Counted from the stretch's first letter, positions 1 to 14,028 are shown. The stretch is 64,000 nt of DNA from Cristatella mucedo (GCA_009760855.2 WPIO01000040.1:1200001-1264000); one strand, 5' to 3'. The notes: a model not told the origin generated them from the sequence alone. Made by a program: numbers and translations.

Positions 1-2292
<2,292 letters not shown>

Positions 2293-2570
2293 TGAGAGGC
2301 GCGGCAGGTTGTGAATCAAGGCAATTTGTGCGGCGGCAGCTTCGAAAACGATGACCAGGAAAGCGGTGGTGCCCCTGCGGAGCCTCTGCAGGAAGGCGGT
2401 AATGAATTTCGTGGTCACAAGGACTCGGGGGACCGCTGAAGAGCTAGCTAGTCGTATAGACGTATCAATTTATGATAATAGGAATTCACAGAAATTGGCA
2501 TGTCACCCCACGAGAACTAAATCTCTCTGTCTCTGCCTCTCCGTCTCACGGTCTCTCCGCCTCTCTTAAT

Positions 2571-2597
2571 CCATCTCTCTCTCTCTCTCTCTCCCCC

Positions 2598-2635
<38 letters not shown>

Positions 2636-2716
2636 CTGTGTCTCTTTATCTCTTTCTCTCTTTCTCTCTCTCTCTCTCCCTCTCACTATCTGCGTCTCTC
2701 TCTCTCTCTCTCTCTC
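2571..2716. repeat. (CT)n microsatellite with an internal (TA)n run
   Basis: CT dinucleotides with a short (TA)n block near 2617-2635 and interspersed TTTCTC and GTCT variants. Confidence 0.95.
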
Positions 2717-2794
2717 GAGATCGGCTACAAGCTCGCCTTAATGACTTGAGTCATAACAGTAAGTAATACAATGTGTAGAATGATTCATTCAGTC

Positions 2795-3257
<463 letters not shown>

Positions 3258-3407
3258 ATCGGTTAGGAGCTCGCCTTAATCACTTGAGTCAGAACAGTGG
3301 GTAATACAATGTCTAGAATGATGTACGATACGTAGACCAGATAGTCATGGAAGCAGAAAGGGAGTGACAAAGAATTGAATACGATTCGCTGCCTGATGGG
3401 TAGATTA

Positions 3408-3543
3408 ATGTTGATGGATAGATGAATGTTGATGGATAGATGAAGGTCGATGGATAGATGAATGTTGATGGATTGATGAATGTCGATGGATAGATGAATG
3501 TCGATGGATAGATGAATGTTGATGGATAGATGAAGGTCGATGA
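3408..3543. repeat. 18-bp minisatellite, about 7.5 units
   Basis: The unit is close to GATGGATAGATGAATGTT, with small changes between copies (AATGTT, AAGGTC, AATGTC endings). The 54-nt multiple keeps all three frames open on the reverse strand, which produces a spurious His-Leu-Ser-Ile repeat protein. Confidence 0.95.
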
Positions 3544-3557
3544 GACCTTGGAATAAA

Positions 3558-3810
3558 AAGGTAACTGCGACGCTCACGACAGACAAGCCTGGCTACAGAG
3601 TTGGGCATCAACTATAAGCGTCTGATTACACACGCCGGTAGACCAGCAAGCAGTTAGCTACAGACATTGAGACGAAATGTCACGAATGGATGGACCAACT
3701 TGGCTGTAGTACACCTGTCTAAGCAGGCCCAAAATTTTCAAATGTTACGTAGCTGAAAGTTGGCAGACTTGGCTGTAGAGCTGACGCGGTCGTCTAGCGA
3801 GTGAAAGATC
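3558..3810 (-). mobile_element. Non-LTR retrotransposon fragment (LINE family A)
   Basis: This reverse-strand piece matches the region just downstream of the reverse transcriptase fingers/palm in the better copies at 37,980-39,227 and 58,766-59,734. It includes remnants of the segment that reads [10 protein letters not shown] in those copies. It is truncated at both ends, degenerate, and sits immediately beside the 18-bp minisatellite. Confidence 0.8.
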
Positions 3811-4688
3811 AAATTTTAAAACAGAACATTATAAATTGCAAACTACATATTCTAGATTACAAAGGCTAGCCATGAAGTCAATCTGCAAGCCGAGGCGCTG
3901 GCGAGCTGCGGTGCTGTCGCGTCTTGCTCATGGACACAGCAGAATTAAGCCGCGAGCCGGACCTTGACCTTTGCCAGAGGCAGCTAGTCTTGGGAAGGCT
4001 GGAGAGGCGTGTCGGGCTGTTCAGACATCGGCGGAGCCAGGGGTTGTATGGACGCATTTGCCCCGCATTTGCCCCAAATGATGGCACTGGCATCAGAATC
4101 TGGGCCCCCCCTCTATTCCCCAACCCCACCCTACCCCGACCGTCACCAACGACTTCGTCGTTGGTGACGGTCGGGGTAGGAGGTCGGGGTCGGGGTTGAT
4201 TCCACTCGATGAGCAACAACCGCGCCGAGCTCGCGTCGAACGAACGAGCTGCAATTGGGCGAAATTGATTTTGTATTGAACTTGTTCGACTTTTTCTCTC
4301 CTCCCTTTCTTGTACACGAAAATCGTGCTCGCCGCTCGCCCCGGAGATGAAACTCCTGGCCCGCCACTGTGCTCGAGCTGCTTGACGCGCTCCCCTCCCC
4401 CCCTTGGGTCGACCAAAGGAGGACCTGGGGGCGGGCTCATGACCTGCTGCTCTGCGCCTACCGTTTTATAGTAGCTCTGTTGGAGTCGGGGACTTGTACG
4501 CCCTTCTTCACGGCTTTCTCTGGTGACCCAGCGACCGCAGCACGGCGACTCAGCGACCGCAGCACGGCGACTCAGCGACCGCAGCACGGATCGGAAAAGA
4601 GAAGAGAGATGAGAGAGACAGAGACAGACAGACAGCTATAGTAGTGACTGCCGATATTATCAGTGCTCAGGATATATATGAGAAAGAG
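3811..4688. other. Intergenic; short tandem repeat and a hairpin
   Basis: No gene is supported. A 22-bp unit beginning GCGACCGCAGCACGGCGACT is repeated about 2.7 times at 4531-4590, and a perfect hairpin lies at 4130-4180 (separate entry). Confidence 0.5.
4130..4180. repeat. Perfect 24-bp-arm hairpin with 3-nt loop
   Basis: The arms at 4130-4153 and 4157-4180 are exact reverse complements, separated only by TTC. Imperfect C-rich/G-rich complementarity extends outside the arms. There is no gene on either side and no target-site duplication that would mark a transposon. Confidence 0.95.
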
Positions 4689-5024
<336 letters not shown>

Positions 5025-5039
5025 AGAAGATGGAGAATG

Positions 5040-7164
5040 AAAGTTATGCTTTGCTTTGCTTTAATTGCTGGGTACCGCGGGAGCACGCGATGCGTAGCTC
5101 GACTTCCCTCGGATCTGAGATGATAATCTGACGGCGGGTGACCTTGCAGGCTCCCGCGTCATTCAATTAATTTTTGGTGAGTTTGTAAGCACGCGCGTTT
5201 GTATATATCAGCTATTCGTCAGCTATTCGTCGGTCGTCCGATCGCTTACTTCCGCTTCTTCAGACGCGTAGGTGAATCTATGCGTCCCGGTAGCGAAGGA
5301 AGCGGAGGTCAGGGGGCGAACGCTCTTTTCCAGAACGATCTGGGTAGAAATGGCCGACACCTAGTTCCGATTAGCTGGCTGTCGTCCAGAGTCATGCGTC
5401 AGAGTTTTACGTCATACGTCGGCCTCAGAGAGCGAGCCTCGACCTTCGGCCATCGACCTCGAGCCGCCGCCGGCACTGCAGACGCACTGCAGACGACGGC
5501 CGCAGACGTCTTTTGCCAAACTTTGCTGCGCTTGCTTGCGCTGACTTTTTTCTACGCATCATCTATCGCAGATGAGGAGTTTTATCAGCGCGTCCTGCGT
5601 ATAAAGACGAGCCTTCCCCGAGGGCTCGCTGTAAATCGGGACGGTGGCGGGGACCGAAAGCTGAGGCCAGGCGAATCGGGCAGCAGCGAGGCAGCGCACA
5701 GGGCGAGCGCGGCTGCGGCGGCGGCCGTCGGCGTGTCGCTCGGGTGGCGCGGGGCGCGCTGGCGACGCGCCAAAGAGGACGTCGTAGAGCTAGAAAAAGA
5801 GAGAGAGAGAGAGCGAGAGAGCTGCCGTAGCGTCGTTGCCAGAAGTTGAACCAGCGACCTTCCGAAGTCAGAGTCGTAGCTAAAGAAAAATATATCTGCA
5901 TAATTCATTTATATAGCCGCCCAAGTGGGCCTAATCTCTATTGAGGCGCTTCACGTACGCCGCCGGGGTCGAGCCCCACGACCTCGGTCAGACCTTGGGG
6001 TCGGGGCGAGCACCTTGACCGCATGGCCAAGGCAGCTCGGTTGCCTGTGCGTCGACGACGATGAAGCGCCGGCGCACGCAGGCCAGACGCTGCGGCGTTC
6101 CAGAGGAGAGCGCGATAGCTAACGCAGCGATCCCTTCGCGCCGGATGCGGAGGCTGCGCGCTGGCAGCCTCTCCCTGGGTCACGCCCCGCACGCAACCGC
6201 TGGCCGACGCCGCAGCCGCGCTCCGATCCGCGGCGAGCACGGCTGCGTCTTCCGCTGTTCGAATTTCAAAGAGCGACGCCGACCGGATGCCGCCGACCGC
6301 CGGGAAGGCGACCTCGGTGCCGAGATCAACGCGCGCCGCCTCTGCCGCAGAGCGACCCCGCATCCGGCAGCGGACGGCGGCGGGGCCCGGGACGCCGGGA
6401 GACATCGGGAAGCGCATATTGAATTCGCGCGGTCGCATCAATACGATGCGCGGCCTCGGGCTCCGGCGATGGCTATCATGTTAGAACGGCTCGGGTCGAT
6501 TATGTGGGCGTCGCCGCAACGGCCGCCGCAGCAGCATCGATTGTCGTCCGACGGGACGAGCGAGCTGGAGGCGCAGCCACCGCGCTGAGCAGCGAAACTT
6601 CGCAGGAAGCTTCGCTGGAGGCCGTCGGCCGAGACCGAGAGTACGTTTGCGCTTCGCCGCTGCTTCGGCGTCTCCGCGCCTTCAGACCGCCGGAAGACGT
6701 CGTGAAGAGCGCGCGCGCACGCGAGCCCTGCGGCGTTGCTGCCGCCGCTGCGGGAGGACACGAGGCGAACGCGAGGCGCGCGGCGCACGCGGTTAGTGCG
6801 TCGCCTCGAAATCGTCGTCATCGTCGTCGCCGCCGCCGCCGCTGCCCCTTTCGTGGCTTTGGCTCGCGCTAGCGGCGGCCTCGGAATAGTCACGAAGTAC
6901 GAAGCGCCGAGGCCGCCGCGACGGCGGCCTCGGCGAGCGGCTGCGGCGGGCGGGAATCGGCGGCAATTTATGTAATATGTGGAAGCGGGCGGCAGGCGAC
7001 GCGGCAGCGCCTGCCTACGGGGGCCTCGGCGCTTCGGACGCCCTGCCTAGTGACGGAGTGCAGCCGGCCGGGGAGCTGAAAAAGCTGCGAGCGGCAAATA
7101 ATTCATCGTCTTCAGACGCACGCTCAACGATACTTAGAGATATAGTGTGTGTGTACGAATGTTG
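5040..7164. other. Intergenic, GC-rich from about 5.9 kb, no gene recognised
   Basis: Long frames on both strands overlap each other and are Arg/Ala-rich, as expected from CG-rich DNA with few stop codons. No family motif was recognised. A CpG-rich block runs from about 5,930 to 7,080 and could be a CpG island without a visible gene. Confidence 0.45.
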
Positions 7165-7215
7165 CTGCCATGACTCGAACCCAGGGTCTGGATGGTGCTT
7201 CGGGAGTACCCTACG
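7165..7215 (-). repeat. tRNA-like (SINE head) fragment, reverse strand
   Basis: The complement of 7172-7181 reads GGTTCGAGTC, an RNA polymerase III B-box. No cloverleaf can be completed, so this is a tRNA-derived repeat remnant and not a tRNA gene. Confidence 0.4.
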
Positions 7216-7255
7216 CATAATCTAAGAGACCTCAGTGGGTAATTGAAATCATTTG

Positions 7256-7850
7256 AAGATAAAAATTACTAATGCATACGTACATTATTGGCTTACTGCA
7301 TAATTAGAGCGTTTTCTGAGTTTCAAAGATAACAATTATTAATATATACGTATATTATTGGCATACTGTATAATTAGAGCGCTGCGTTTTCTGAGTTTTA
7401 AAGATAACAATTATTCATATATACCTGACCACATTTAAAAGGAACCTAAAAACACACCTATTTAGGACAGCATTCAGTGGGTCCCTGTGATTCGTCCTTC
7501 ATGTGCTTATGCGTGCTGACACTGTGCATGCTGCCACTAACCACATTTGCATGCTGACCCTGTGCATGTCACCCCTAACCATATTATTCATTTCGTTTGT
7601 TTTTTCAAGCATGATTTTACTTACCTTTCAATTGCATTTCACTTTACAGCAAATGTAAAGCGCCTAGAGAGAGATTAAGTTCTCTGAGGGCGCTTTATCA
7701 AGTGAATTATTATTATTATTATATACGCATATTATTGGCTTACTGCAGAATTAGAGCGCGGCGTTGTCTGAGTTTTAAAGATAACAATTATTAATATATG
7801 CGTATATTATTGGCTTACTGCATAATTAGAGCGCTGCATTTTCTGAGCTA
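7256..7850. repeat. Tandem repeat, four units of about 70-75 bp, split by a LINE tail
   Basis: Units start AAGATAACAATTATTAATAT and end near GCGCTGCGTTTTCTGAGTTT. Two units lie before position 7425, the third is interrupted by a LINE 3' end (7425-7720), and the fourth follows. It is AT-rich with a GCGC core and has no coding potential. Confidence 0.9.
7425..7720 (+). mobile_element. LINE family A, 5'-truncated 3' end with (ATT)n tail
   Basis: It carries the last codons of the family A reverse transcriptase frame ([15 protein letters not shown]-like) and then the 3' untranslated region. It ends with the TAAAGCGCC/GGCGCTTTA hairpin and an ATT-repeat tail. ATATAC occurs immediately before (7419-7424) and after (7721-7726), a good target-site duplication. 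The target was a unit of the tandem repeat. Confidence 0.9.
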
Positions 7851-7871
7851 AACTTGCCGCTGCACTCTTAA

Positions 7872-7904
7872 AAAGCCGCCGCTCGCAGAGCGAGCGGCGG
7901 CTTT
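7872..7904. repeat. Perfect 14-bp-arm hairpin, 5-nt loop
   Basis: AAAGCCGCCGCTCG at 7872-7885 pairs exactly with 7891-7904; the loop is CAGAG. A second hairpin abuts it directly. Confidence 0.93.
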
Positions 7905-7952
7905 CGCGTATTCTCGATTCGCAGAGCGAGCGCAGGGAATCGAGAATACGCG
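7905..7952. repeat. Perfect 16-bp-arm hairpin, 16-nt loop
   Basis: CGCGTATTCTCGATTC at 7905-7920 pairs exactly with 7937-7952. The loop contains GCAGAGCGAGCG, the same string as the loop and edge of the preceding hairpin, so the two probably arose together. Confidence 0.93.
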
Positions 7953-8161
7953 AAATTAGCACCAAGCTCGAAGTAAGGGAGAATTATACGAGAATTTACT
8001 TCCAAGTGAAAAAGTAAGCTGCTGCCATAGTACATAGGCCAAAGTTCTCTTAGGGCGCTGCATAAAAGAATTGCATTTGATGACCGAAGTCGTGGGATCG
8101 GGCCATGCGGTATTTGTTAATTCCCTTGATAAAGATTAAGTTATCCTAGGCCGCTCTAAAG

Positions 8162-8337
8162 AATTAATTATAATTATAATTATAATTACATATTATTAAT
8201 ATATATATATATATATATATATATTATCTATTATATTATATATATTATTAATAATTATAATTATAGTAAATGTATGTATATATATTTATGCATATATATA
8301 TATATATATGTAAACAGATAAGATAGATAGATGTGCA

Positions 8338-8409
<72 letters not shown>

Positions 8410-8430
8410 TGTGTGTGTGTGTGTATGTAT
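8162..8430. repeat. AT-rich low complexity followed by (GT)n
   Basis: ATTATA/TATA repeats run to about 8310, then a (GT)n array at 8341-8424 with two ATG interruptions. Confidence 0.95.
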
Positions 8431-10814
8431 GGCTCCGCTGCGATCGGGCGCTCGCCGCTCGACGCGGCGAGCAAAGCTGGCGGCGGGCCCTCGGCGACCT
8501 CGGCCTTCTACGTCGGTTACTGCCCCCTTGCTCTGTTTCTCCACTCACCTTCTCTCGTCCCTCATTCTCCTACCTTGTTCTCCCCTTTTCAACGGTGGTC
8601 TTGAATGCGTGTGTCCGTATATTGACTTCAGTCCGTCGACTCAGTCTCTGGATATCCGGCTCGGCGCTTAATTCCGCCAGCCGCCATATTGCAACGATCG
8701 TAGTCTCGGCTCTCTCCGCCCGATCGGCGCCGCCCGCTGCGCTTTCCTCTTCTTTTGCTGACGTACGGACGCGCGATCGCCGGCGTCGCTGAGCGATGTT
8801 TTCAAAGGAGATGAATTCCCTGACCTTTTTTAGATCAGCCAGTTGCGTGTGAGGCTGGGGGCGCGCAGCACGAAGGCGCCGAGCGATTCTAACCTACGAC
8901 CTATGCGTTATGTCCCACGCATTACGCCCTAAGCGCACTACACCCTACGCGCTTCTCTCTGATAAGTCCAATGCAATTCCCTGAGATGCGATGAAGCAAT
9001 AGACTTACCAGCAAACCGTCGGCAGGCGAGGTGGCCAGCGAACCAAGCCACGCCCAACGCCCGCGCCACCTAACGGAGCCCCGCTCTCGTCGTCACTCGA
9101 CGAAAAGCGCAGCCACGACGCCAGCGGAGAATTTGAGGATTTTCCAACTCCCCGCGACTGCTTGGCGCGCCCACCTGGCGACCGCCCACGCCCGCGCGCC
9201 GGAAGGGGCACCGCGGAGGCCCACGCTTTTCATTGGATCGCAACGATGCGCCGCCGCACCTCGGGCCGCAGGCCGCCGGAGCGGAGAGCCGGAGCGGGCC
9301 GCGTGCCAAGCGGCATCCCGAGGGACGAGCGTCTCGTCCGTTGAAACTTTTCCGCGAATGACGAATAAGAATCGAGCGGCGGCACGATGGCAGACGTGTA
9401 CGAGGACGGCAGCCTAAATCAGGGTACCCTAACGCGATTGGCGCGGCGGCGGCGGCGGCGGCGGAAGTCCGTCGCGCTAACTATAATACGACGGCCGTGC
9501 ACGGGCGCACCATCGTTGTCGGTCGGCGTCGCTACGTGTGGCTCGGCGAGTAACGTGCCTCCGTCGGCTCTCGCGCGCCAGGTCGTCTTCGCCACAGTCT
9601 CTGCCGTGCCACCGTCGCCATCGCCATCCGGCGGCGCCTCCGTTGCGAGCGTCTCCGCCGCCGCGGGCGTTGACTGCCACGCCGCTGCCCCTTGCAGTCG
9701 CGAAACGTCGCGAAGGCGGAGTTGCTGCTGCAGCGGCGGCACCCTGCGACCACGTGATCGCGCGGCGATCGCAAAGCGGCCTCGAGCGCGCACGGTAAGG
9801 CTGCGCTGCTAAAAGGCTGCGCCTCGGCGAGTGTGACCGCGCGATCGCGTGGTCACGGGTTGCGACCGCGCGACCGCGCGACCACGAGACCGGGCGATTC
9901 GCTGCGGGAGGCCGCCGGATGCCCCGGTGCGGCAGCGCGGGCCGCCGCCGCGACTTCGGAGTCGGCAAAAGAGAGGTGGGCGGGGCTCTTCGTTCCGGAA
10001 TGCACGATACGCTAATATAATAATGCACGATACGCTAATGCCCCTGCGCTTCCGACGAAGTCGCCGCTATTGAAGGCTTATCGATTGGAGCGAGCGAGCG
10101 AGCGAGCGAGCGAGCGCTCCGGACGGTGCGCGTACCCTCGCTCGGCCGGCGCTCGTGGTCAGACAGCTCACCGCGATCAGGCAGCGGTCTGGGTCAGGCA
10201 GCGCGAGCGAGCGTCGCCGAGCGTCGCCGAGCGTTGCTGCGTGCTGCTGCGGCGCCGCTTAGGCGGCGGTGGCCAGAAACGCCGCCGCCGCCGACGAGCG
10301 CGACGCTCGGTTCGAAAAACCGGAGCTCGAGCAGCTTAGGCGGCGGCGGCTGCTCACGGGTTGGCGCGAGACGTGCGACCGCCTCAGCGGGCGGCCGGAT
10401 GGGTCGAGGCGCAGGCAGCTCGCGGCTCGGCATCTGGCCAGACGCCGAGCCGCGGATGCAGCTGGTGCGCGCGGCGGTGCGTGAGATGCTCGGCCCCGAT
10501 TTCGCCGCGGTGGCCTGGGCGCTGTGAGGTGCACCGGGCGGGCGGTAAGAAGGGAGAGCGGGCTGACCTTCAGAGTCACCTGTTATCATTCCGACGGACG
10601 CCTGCTCGACTGGCCTCGAAACTACGTGCAGGACGTCGGCGCGTACGGACGGCCCCGCTGCGTCCTCCCCGTCCCACTTTCCCGTTCCCTTCTCTCTCCC
10701 CCTCCAGCTACCCCATACTTCTTGTCACCTGATTCCCCTTTCCCTCATTCCCGCTCTTCCTTCACTCTAAACTTCTGACAGTCACCAAATCTCTCTTTCT
10801 GTCGCACTCGCGTT

Positions 10815-10815
<1 letters not shown>
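8431..10815. other. Intergenic, GC-rich, no gene recognised
   Basis: Overlapping Arg/Ala/Pro-rich frames occur on both strands with no family signature. A (GCGA)n microsatellite lies at about 10,088-10,117 and a (GGC)n run near 9,441-9,464. Splice-like sites exist but none connects to a recognisable protein. Confidence 0.45.
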
Positions 10816-10850
<35 letters not shown>

Positions 10851-10856
10851 GTCTCG

Positions 10857-10894
<38 letters not shown>

Positions 10895-11140
10895 GTCTCT
10901 CTCTCTCTCTCTGTCTCTCTCTCTCTGTCTCGCCATCTGTTTCCCTCCCCTCCTCTCTCTCTTTCTCTCTCTCTCGCTCTCTATTTTGTATCTCTCTTTT
11001 TCTCTCTCTCCCTCTCTCGCTCTCTATTATGTATCTCTCGCTCTCTGTATCTCTCTCTCTTTCTGTGTGTCTCTCTTTCGCTCTCTCCCTCTCCCTCTCT
11101 CTTCTCTCTCTCTCTCTCCCTCTCTCTATGTCTCTCTCTC

Positions 11141-11183
<43 letters not shown>

Positions 11184-11317
11184 GTCTCTCTCTCTCTGTC
11201 TCTGTCTCTGCCTCTGTCTCTGTCTCTCTGTCTCTCTGTCTGTCTCTCTCTGTGTCTCTGTCTCTCTGTCTCTCTCCGTCTCTCTCTCTGTCTCTCTCTG
11301 TCTCACTCTCGCTATCT

Positions 11318-11364
<47 letters not shown>
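10816..11364. repeat. (CT)n microsatellite, upstream of the NHL gene
   Basis: CT dinucleotides with GTCT, CTTT and CTGC variants. It ends about 460 bp before the NHL start codon. Long pyrimidine tracts near promoters can affect chromatin, but nothing here shows that role. Confidence 0.95.
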
Positions 11365-11365
<1 letters not shown>

Positions 11366-11583
11366 TGGAGCTGCCGGTGAGATGAGCTAGCTGACGTTGA
11401 GATGACGGAAGCGTTAGCTGACCGCGCCAGCGGAGTGAGCTCCGCATCACGTGGGCGTCCTAACCCACGTGGTGCCCACGCCCGCCTGGTGCGAGCGTGC
11501 CGGCGAGCCGCTGCCAGCCCTCACCCAGATCCGCGTGCAGCCGATCTTGACGGACTCTGCCGCTTTCATCCGTGTCACCTTCC

Positions 11584-11663
<80 letters not shown>
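11584..11663. repeat. (CCG)n trinucleotide repeat in the presumed 5' leader
   Basis: About 26 CCG/CGC triplets lie upstream of the NHL start codon. If the frame opening at 11,402 were translated this would encode poly-Arg, which is one reason to prefer the downstream start. Confidence 0.93.
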
Positions 11664-11824
11664 CAGCCTCCCCGCCCGTGCGCCCTTCCCAGCTCCACAG
11701 CCGCCGCCGCCGCCGAGCCGCGCCTGCATCCGCGGCGTTCGAGCGTCGCTTTCGCGTTTCGCCTTCGCCTCGTCGAGCATCCGCTGCCTTCGCATTCGCA
11801 GCTCACGTCGCCGACGAGACGACC

Positions 11825-12898
11825 ATGACGTCAATGACTAGCACGGGCGAGGAGAAGGCGGCTACGCCGTCGGCCACGACGCCTGTAGCCGCTGCCGCTG
11901 CCGCCGACACCAAGTCGGTCAAGGACGAAACCGCCGCCGCCGCCACTTCCACCGCCTCCTCCGCGTCCGCTGCGGACGCCAAGTCGACGCACTCGGGCTC
12001 GTACAAGTCGTCCGCCGCCGGCGGCGGCGGCGGCGGCGCGACGTCGTCGAGCGAGATTCGCGCCCCCGACACGGAGCTGCTCGCCAAGTTCCACGCGCGC
12101 AGCAGCAGCGACCAGCGGACGTGCCTGCTGCGAGACGTCTGCCTCAGCGCCGCTGGCGAGCTGTTCGTCACCGACGGAGGCAACCGCAAGGTCAAGGTGT
12201 TTGACCTGCAGGGCGAGCCGCTGCGCGAGATCTCGCACCCCGACCTGCGAGAGCCGTTCGGTATCGCGCTCGTCGGCGACGCCAAGTTCGCCGTCACCGA
12301 CGCGCGGAGCCGCGACGTGAAGATCTTCACGGTCGGAGGCGAGCTGGTGGCGACCGTCGGCAAGAACCTGGACGAGTATCCGATGAAGGACCCGCGCGGC
12401 ATCGCCGTCAACAGCAAGGGCGACATCATCGTGTCGGACGCGTGCCGCCGCTGCATCTACGTCTACCCGCTCGGGGGCGCCTTCTGCGACATCATCTGGG
12501 GCCAGGCGGGCGTCAAGCCGCTGCAGTTCAAGAACCCGCTGTACGTGACGACCACGCCCAACGACGACATCGTCGTCAGCGACTATTTCGACGGTCGCGT
12601 CGCGGTGTTCGACGGTCACACGCACGACCTCGTGTTCACGTACGGCACGAAAAAGGACCAGAAGAAGCTGCGCTACCCGCGCGGCGTCTGCGTCGGCCGG
12701 CACGGCGACGTCATCGTGGCGGACAACTACAACGGCAAGGTGCAGATGATCGGAGAGGACGGCTCGTTCAAGCGCTACATCGCCGGCGACGTGCACGGCC
12801 TCAAGCGGCCGCGCGCCGTCGCCACCGATGGCTCCGGGCACCTGGCCGTCGTCGAAAACGGCGGGCGGGTGAAGATCTACCACAGCCTGCACGTGTGA
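11825..12898 (+). CDS. NHL-repeat beta-propeller protein (TRIM2/3/32-like, without RING or B-box)
   Basis: Predicted 357-residue protein. Residues 1 to about 80 are low-complexity Ala/Thr/Ser/Gly. From about residue 85 to the end come six NHL-type blades, seen as the recurring pattern of a Gly-Ile/Val-Ala/Cys-Val turn, an IVVSD or VIVADNYN core and a V-K-V/I-F strand (examples: GELFVTDGGNRKVKVF, GDIIVSDACRRCIYVY, DDIVVSDYFDGRVAVF, GDVIVADNYNGKVQMI). NHL propellers bind RNA or protein; TRIM-NHL family members regulate mRNAs and ubiquitination. No RING, B-box or coiled coil is visible here or upstream. The start at 11,825 is chosen because the context is GACGACCATGA and the open frame upstream to 11,402 runs through a triplet repeat. 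The gene is uninterrupted and GC-rich. It could instead be the last exon of a longer TRIM-NHL gene. Confidence 0.85.
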   Translation: MTSMTSTGEEKAATPSATTPVAAAAAADTKSVKDETAAAATSTASSASAADAKSTHSGSYKSSAAGGGGGGATSSSEIRAPDTELLAKFHARSSSDQRTCLLRDVCLSAAGELFVTDGGNRKVKVFDLQGEPLREISHPDLREPFGIALVGDAKFAVTDARSRDVKIFTVGGELVATVGKNLDEYPMKDPRGIAVNSKGDIIVSDACRRCIYVYPLGGAFCDIIWGQAGVKPLQFKNPLYVTTTPNDDIVVSDYFDGRVAVFDGHTHDLVFTYGTKKDQKKLRYPRGVCVGRHGDVIVADNYNGKVQMIGEDGSFKRYIAGDVHGLKRPRAVATDGSGHLAVVENGGRVKIYHSLHV

Positions 12899-13796
12899 AA
12901 AGAGCGTCCGCCGCCGCCGCCGCCGCCGCCAGGCGGCCGCTGCCGCCTCGGCCAGATTTCGGAGCGGGGCACATTCCCCGTTTCAATCGGCCGCGGCGGC
13001 GGCGGCAGCGCAGCCGCGTCAGAGAGGCTTCGCCGTCGCCTCGAGTCGCCTGTCGCCGAGCGACCGCAGCGGAAGGCGGGGGTGACAGCAGTCGCGACCG
13101 GCGGGACGTCCGGCGACCCGCTGCAGGCAGCCGCGCCAGCATCTCGACGGGTAGCAGACGAAGAAGCAGCAGGCGACGGCGACGATTCGACGCTATCTTG
13201 TTTTCGGTCAGGTGCGCTCGCTCGCTGGGCCGAGAGTTCCACTCGCCGCCGCGTTCGAGAGTTCCGCAGGCGATCGCTGCCGGAACGATGCAAAGACTGT
13301 CTGTCTATTTCGGTCTCTCGACCGCATCGAATGCCGCCGCCTCCACGCCGTTCTCGCGTCGGTGGCGCAAGCGGCGACGTGGGCGCATGCGCCACCGTGC
13401 GCATCGCGCATGCGCGTCCGACATGCGTCGTGGCGCGTGCGCTGCTGCTGCTGCCGCCGCCTCGCTGCCCACTTGGCCCGCCGAGGCAGCGCTGGCCGGC
13501 GCGCGGCTATTGCGCTCTGCGCGCGCGGGCGAGGGCGCGAATGTCCTCGACTCGAGCATCGACATCGCACAATAACACGCGCTCCGCTTCGTTCGGTTCG
13601 TCGGTCTGTTTCTTACTTCCTCCCTCTTCTACATCTACTCCCGCCGCCAGAAAGCCTCCTCCGTACGTCAGTCGCTGAAGCGACGCCTCCTCCGCGAAGC
13701 AGCTTCCGCTCTCAGGCTAAGGGTCATGATCATCACTGGCGGCTGTCGGCGACGGTCTCGAGGAGCTCGAGCGAGCGATTCGCGGCGGCGAGCCGT

Positions 13797-13846
13797 CGCC
13801 TTCTGCACTTTGCACCGAAGCCGTTCGGTGCAAAGTGCAGAAGGCG
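13797..13846. repeat. Perfect 23-bp-arm hairpin, 4-nt loop
   Basis: The arms at 13,797-13,819 and 13,824-13,846 are exact reverse complements around GCCG. The arm core is CTTCTGCACTTTGCACCGAA. The size and tight loop are too short for a typical animal microRNA precursor. Confidence 0.95.
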
Positions 13847-13993
13847 GCGGTGGTAGGCTGGTGGTAGACGCAGGCGGCGGTGGTAGACGCAGGCGGCGGC
13901 GGTGGCTGCGGCGGCGGGCGCGCTTCGATTGCTGCATCCGGCGGCGGCCATACGGGAGGAGGCGGCCGATAAATATGGATGCGCCCCGTCGCC

Positions 13994-14028
13994 GCCGACG
14001 TCGCCGCGGGGTCCGCGGCGACGTCGGC
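13994..14028. repeat. Perfect 16-bp-arm hairpin, 3-nt loop
   Basis: GCCGACGTCGCCGCGG at 13,994-14,009 pairs exactly with 14,013-14,028 around GGT. Confidence 0.9.

Noticed and set aside
5563-6893. Overlapping Arg/Ala-rich open frames on both strands
   Set aside because: GC-rich DNA has few stops; the frames contradict each other and show no conserved motif.
8248-8604. His-Thr and Cys-Val repeat frames
   Set aside because: Products of the (GT)n microsatellite.
11831-12892. A 353-codon frame antisense to the NHL gene
   Set aside because: A shadow of a GC-rich coding sequence with strong third-position bias; no family resemblance.
13797-13846. MicroRNA precursor
   Set aside because: Arms of 23 bp with a 4-nt loop and perfect pairing are too short and too perfect for a typical animal precursor.
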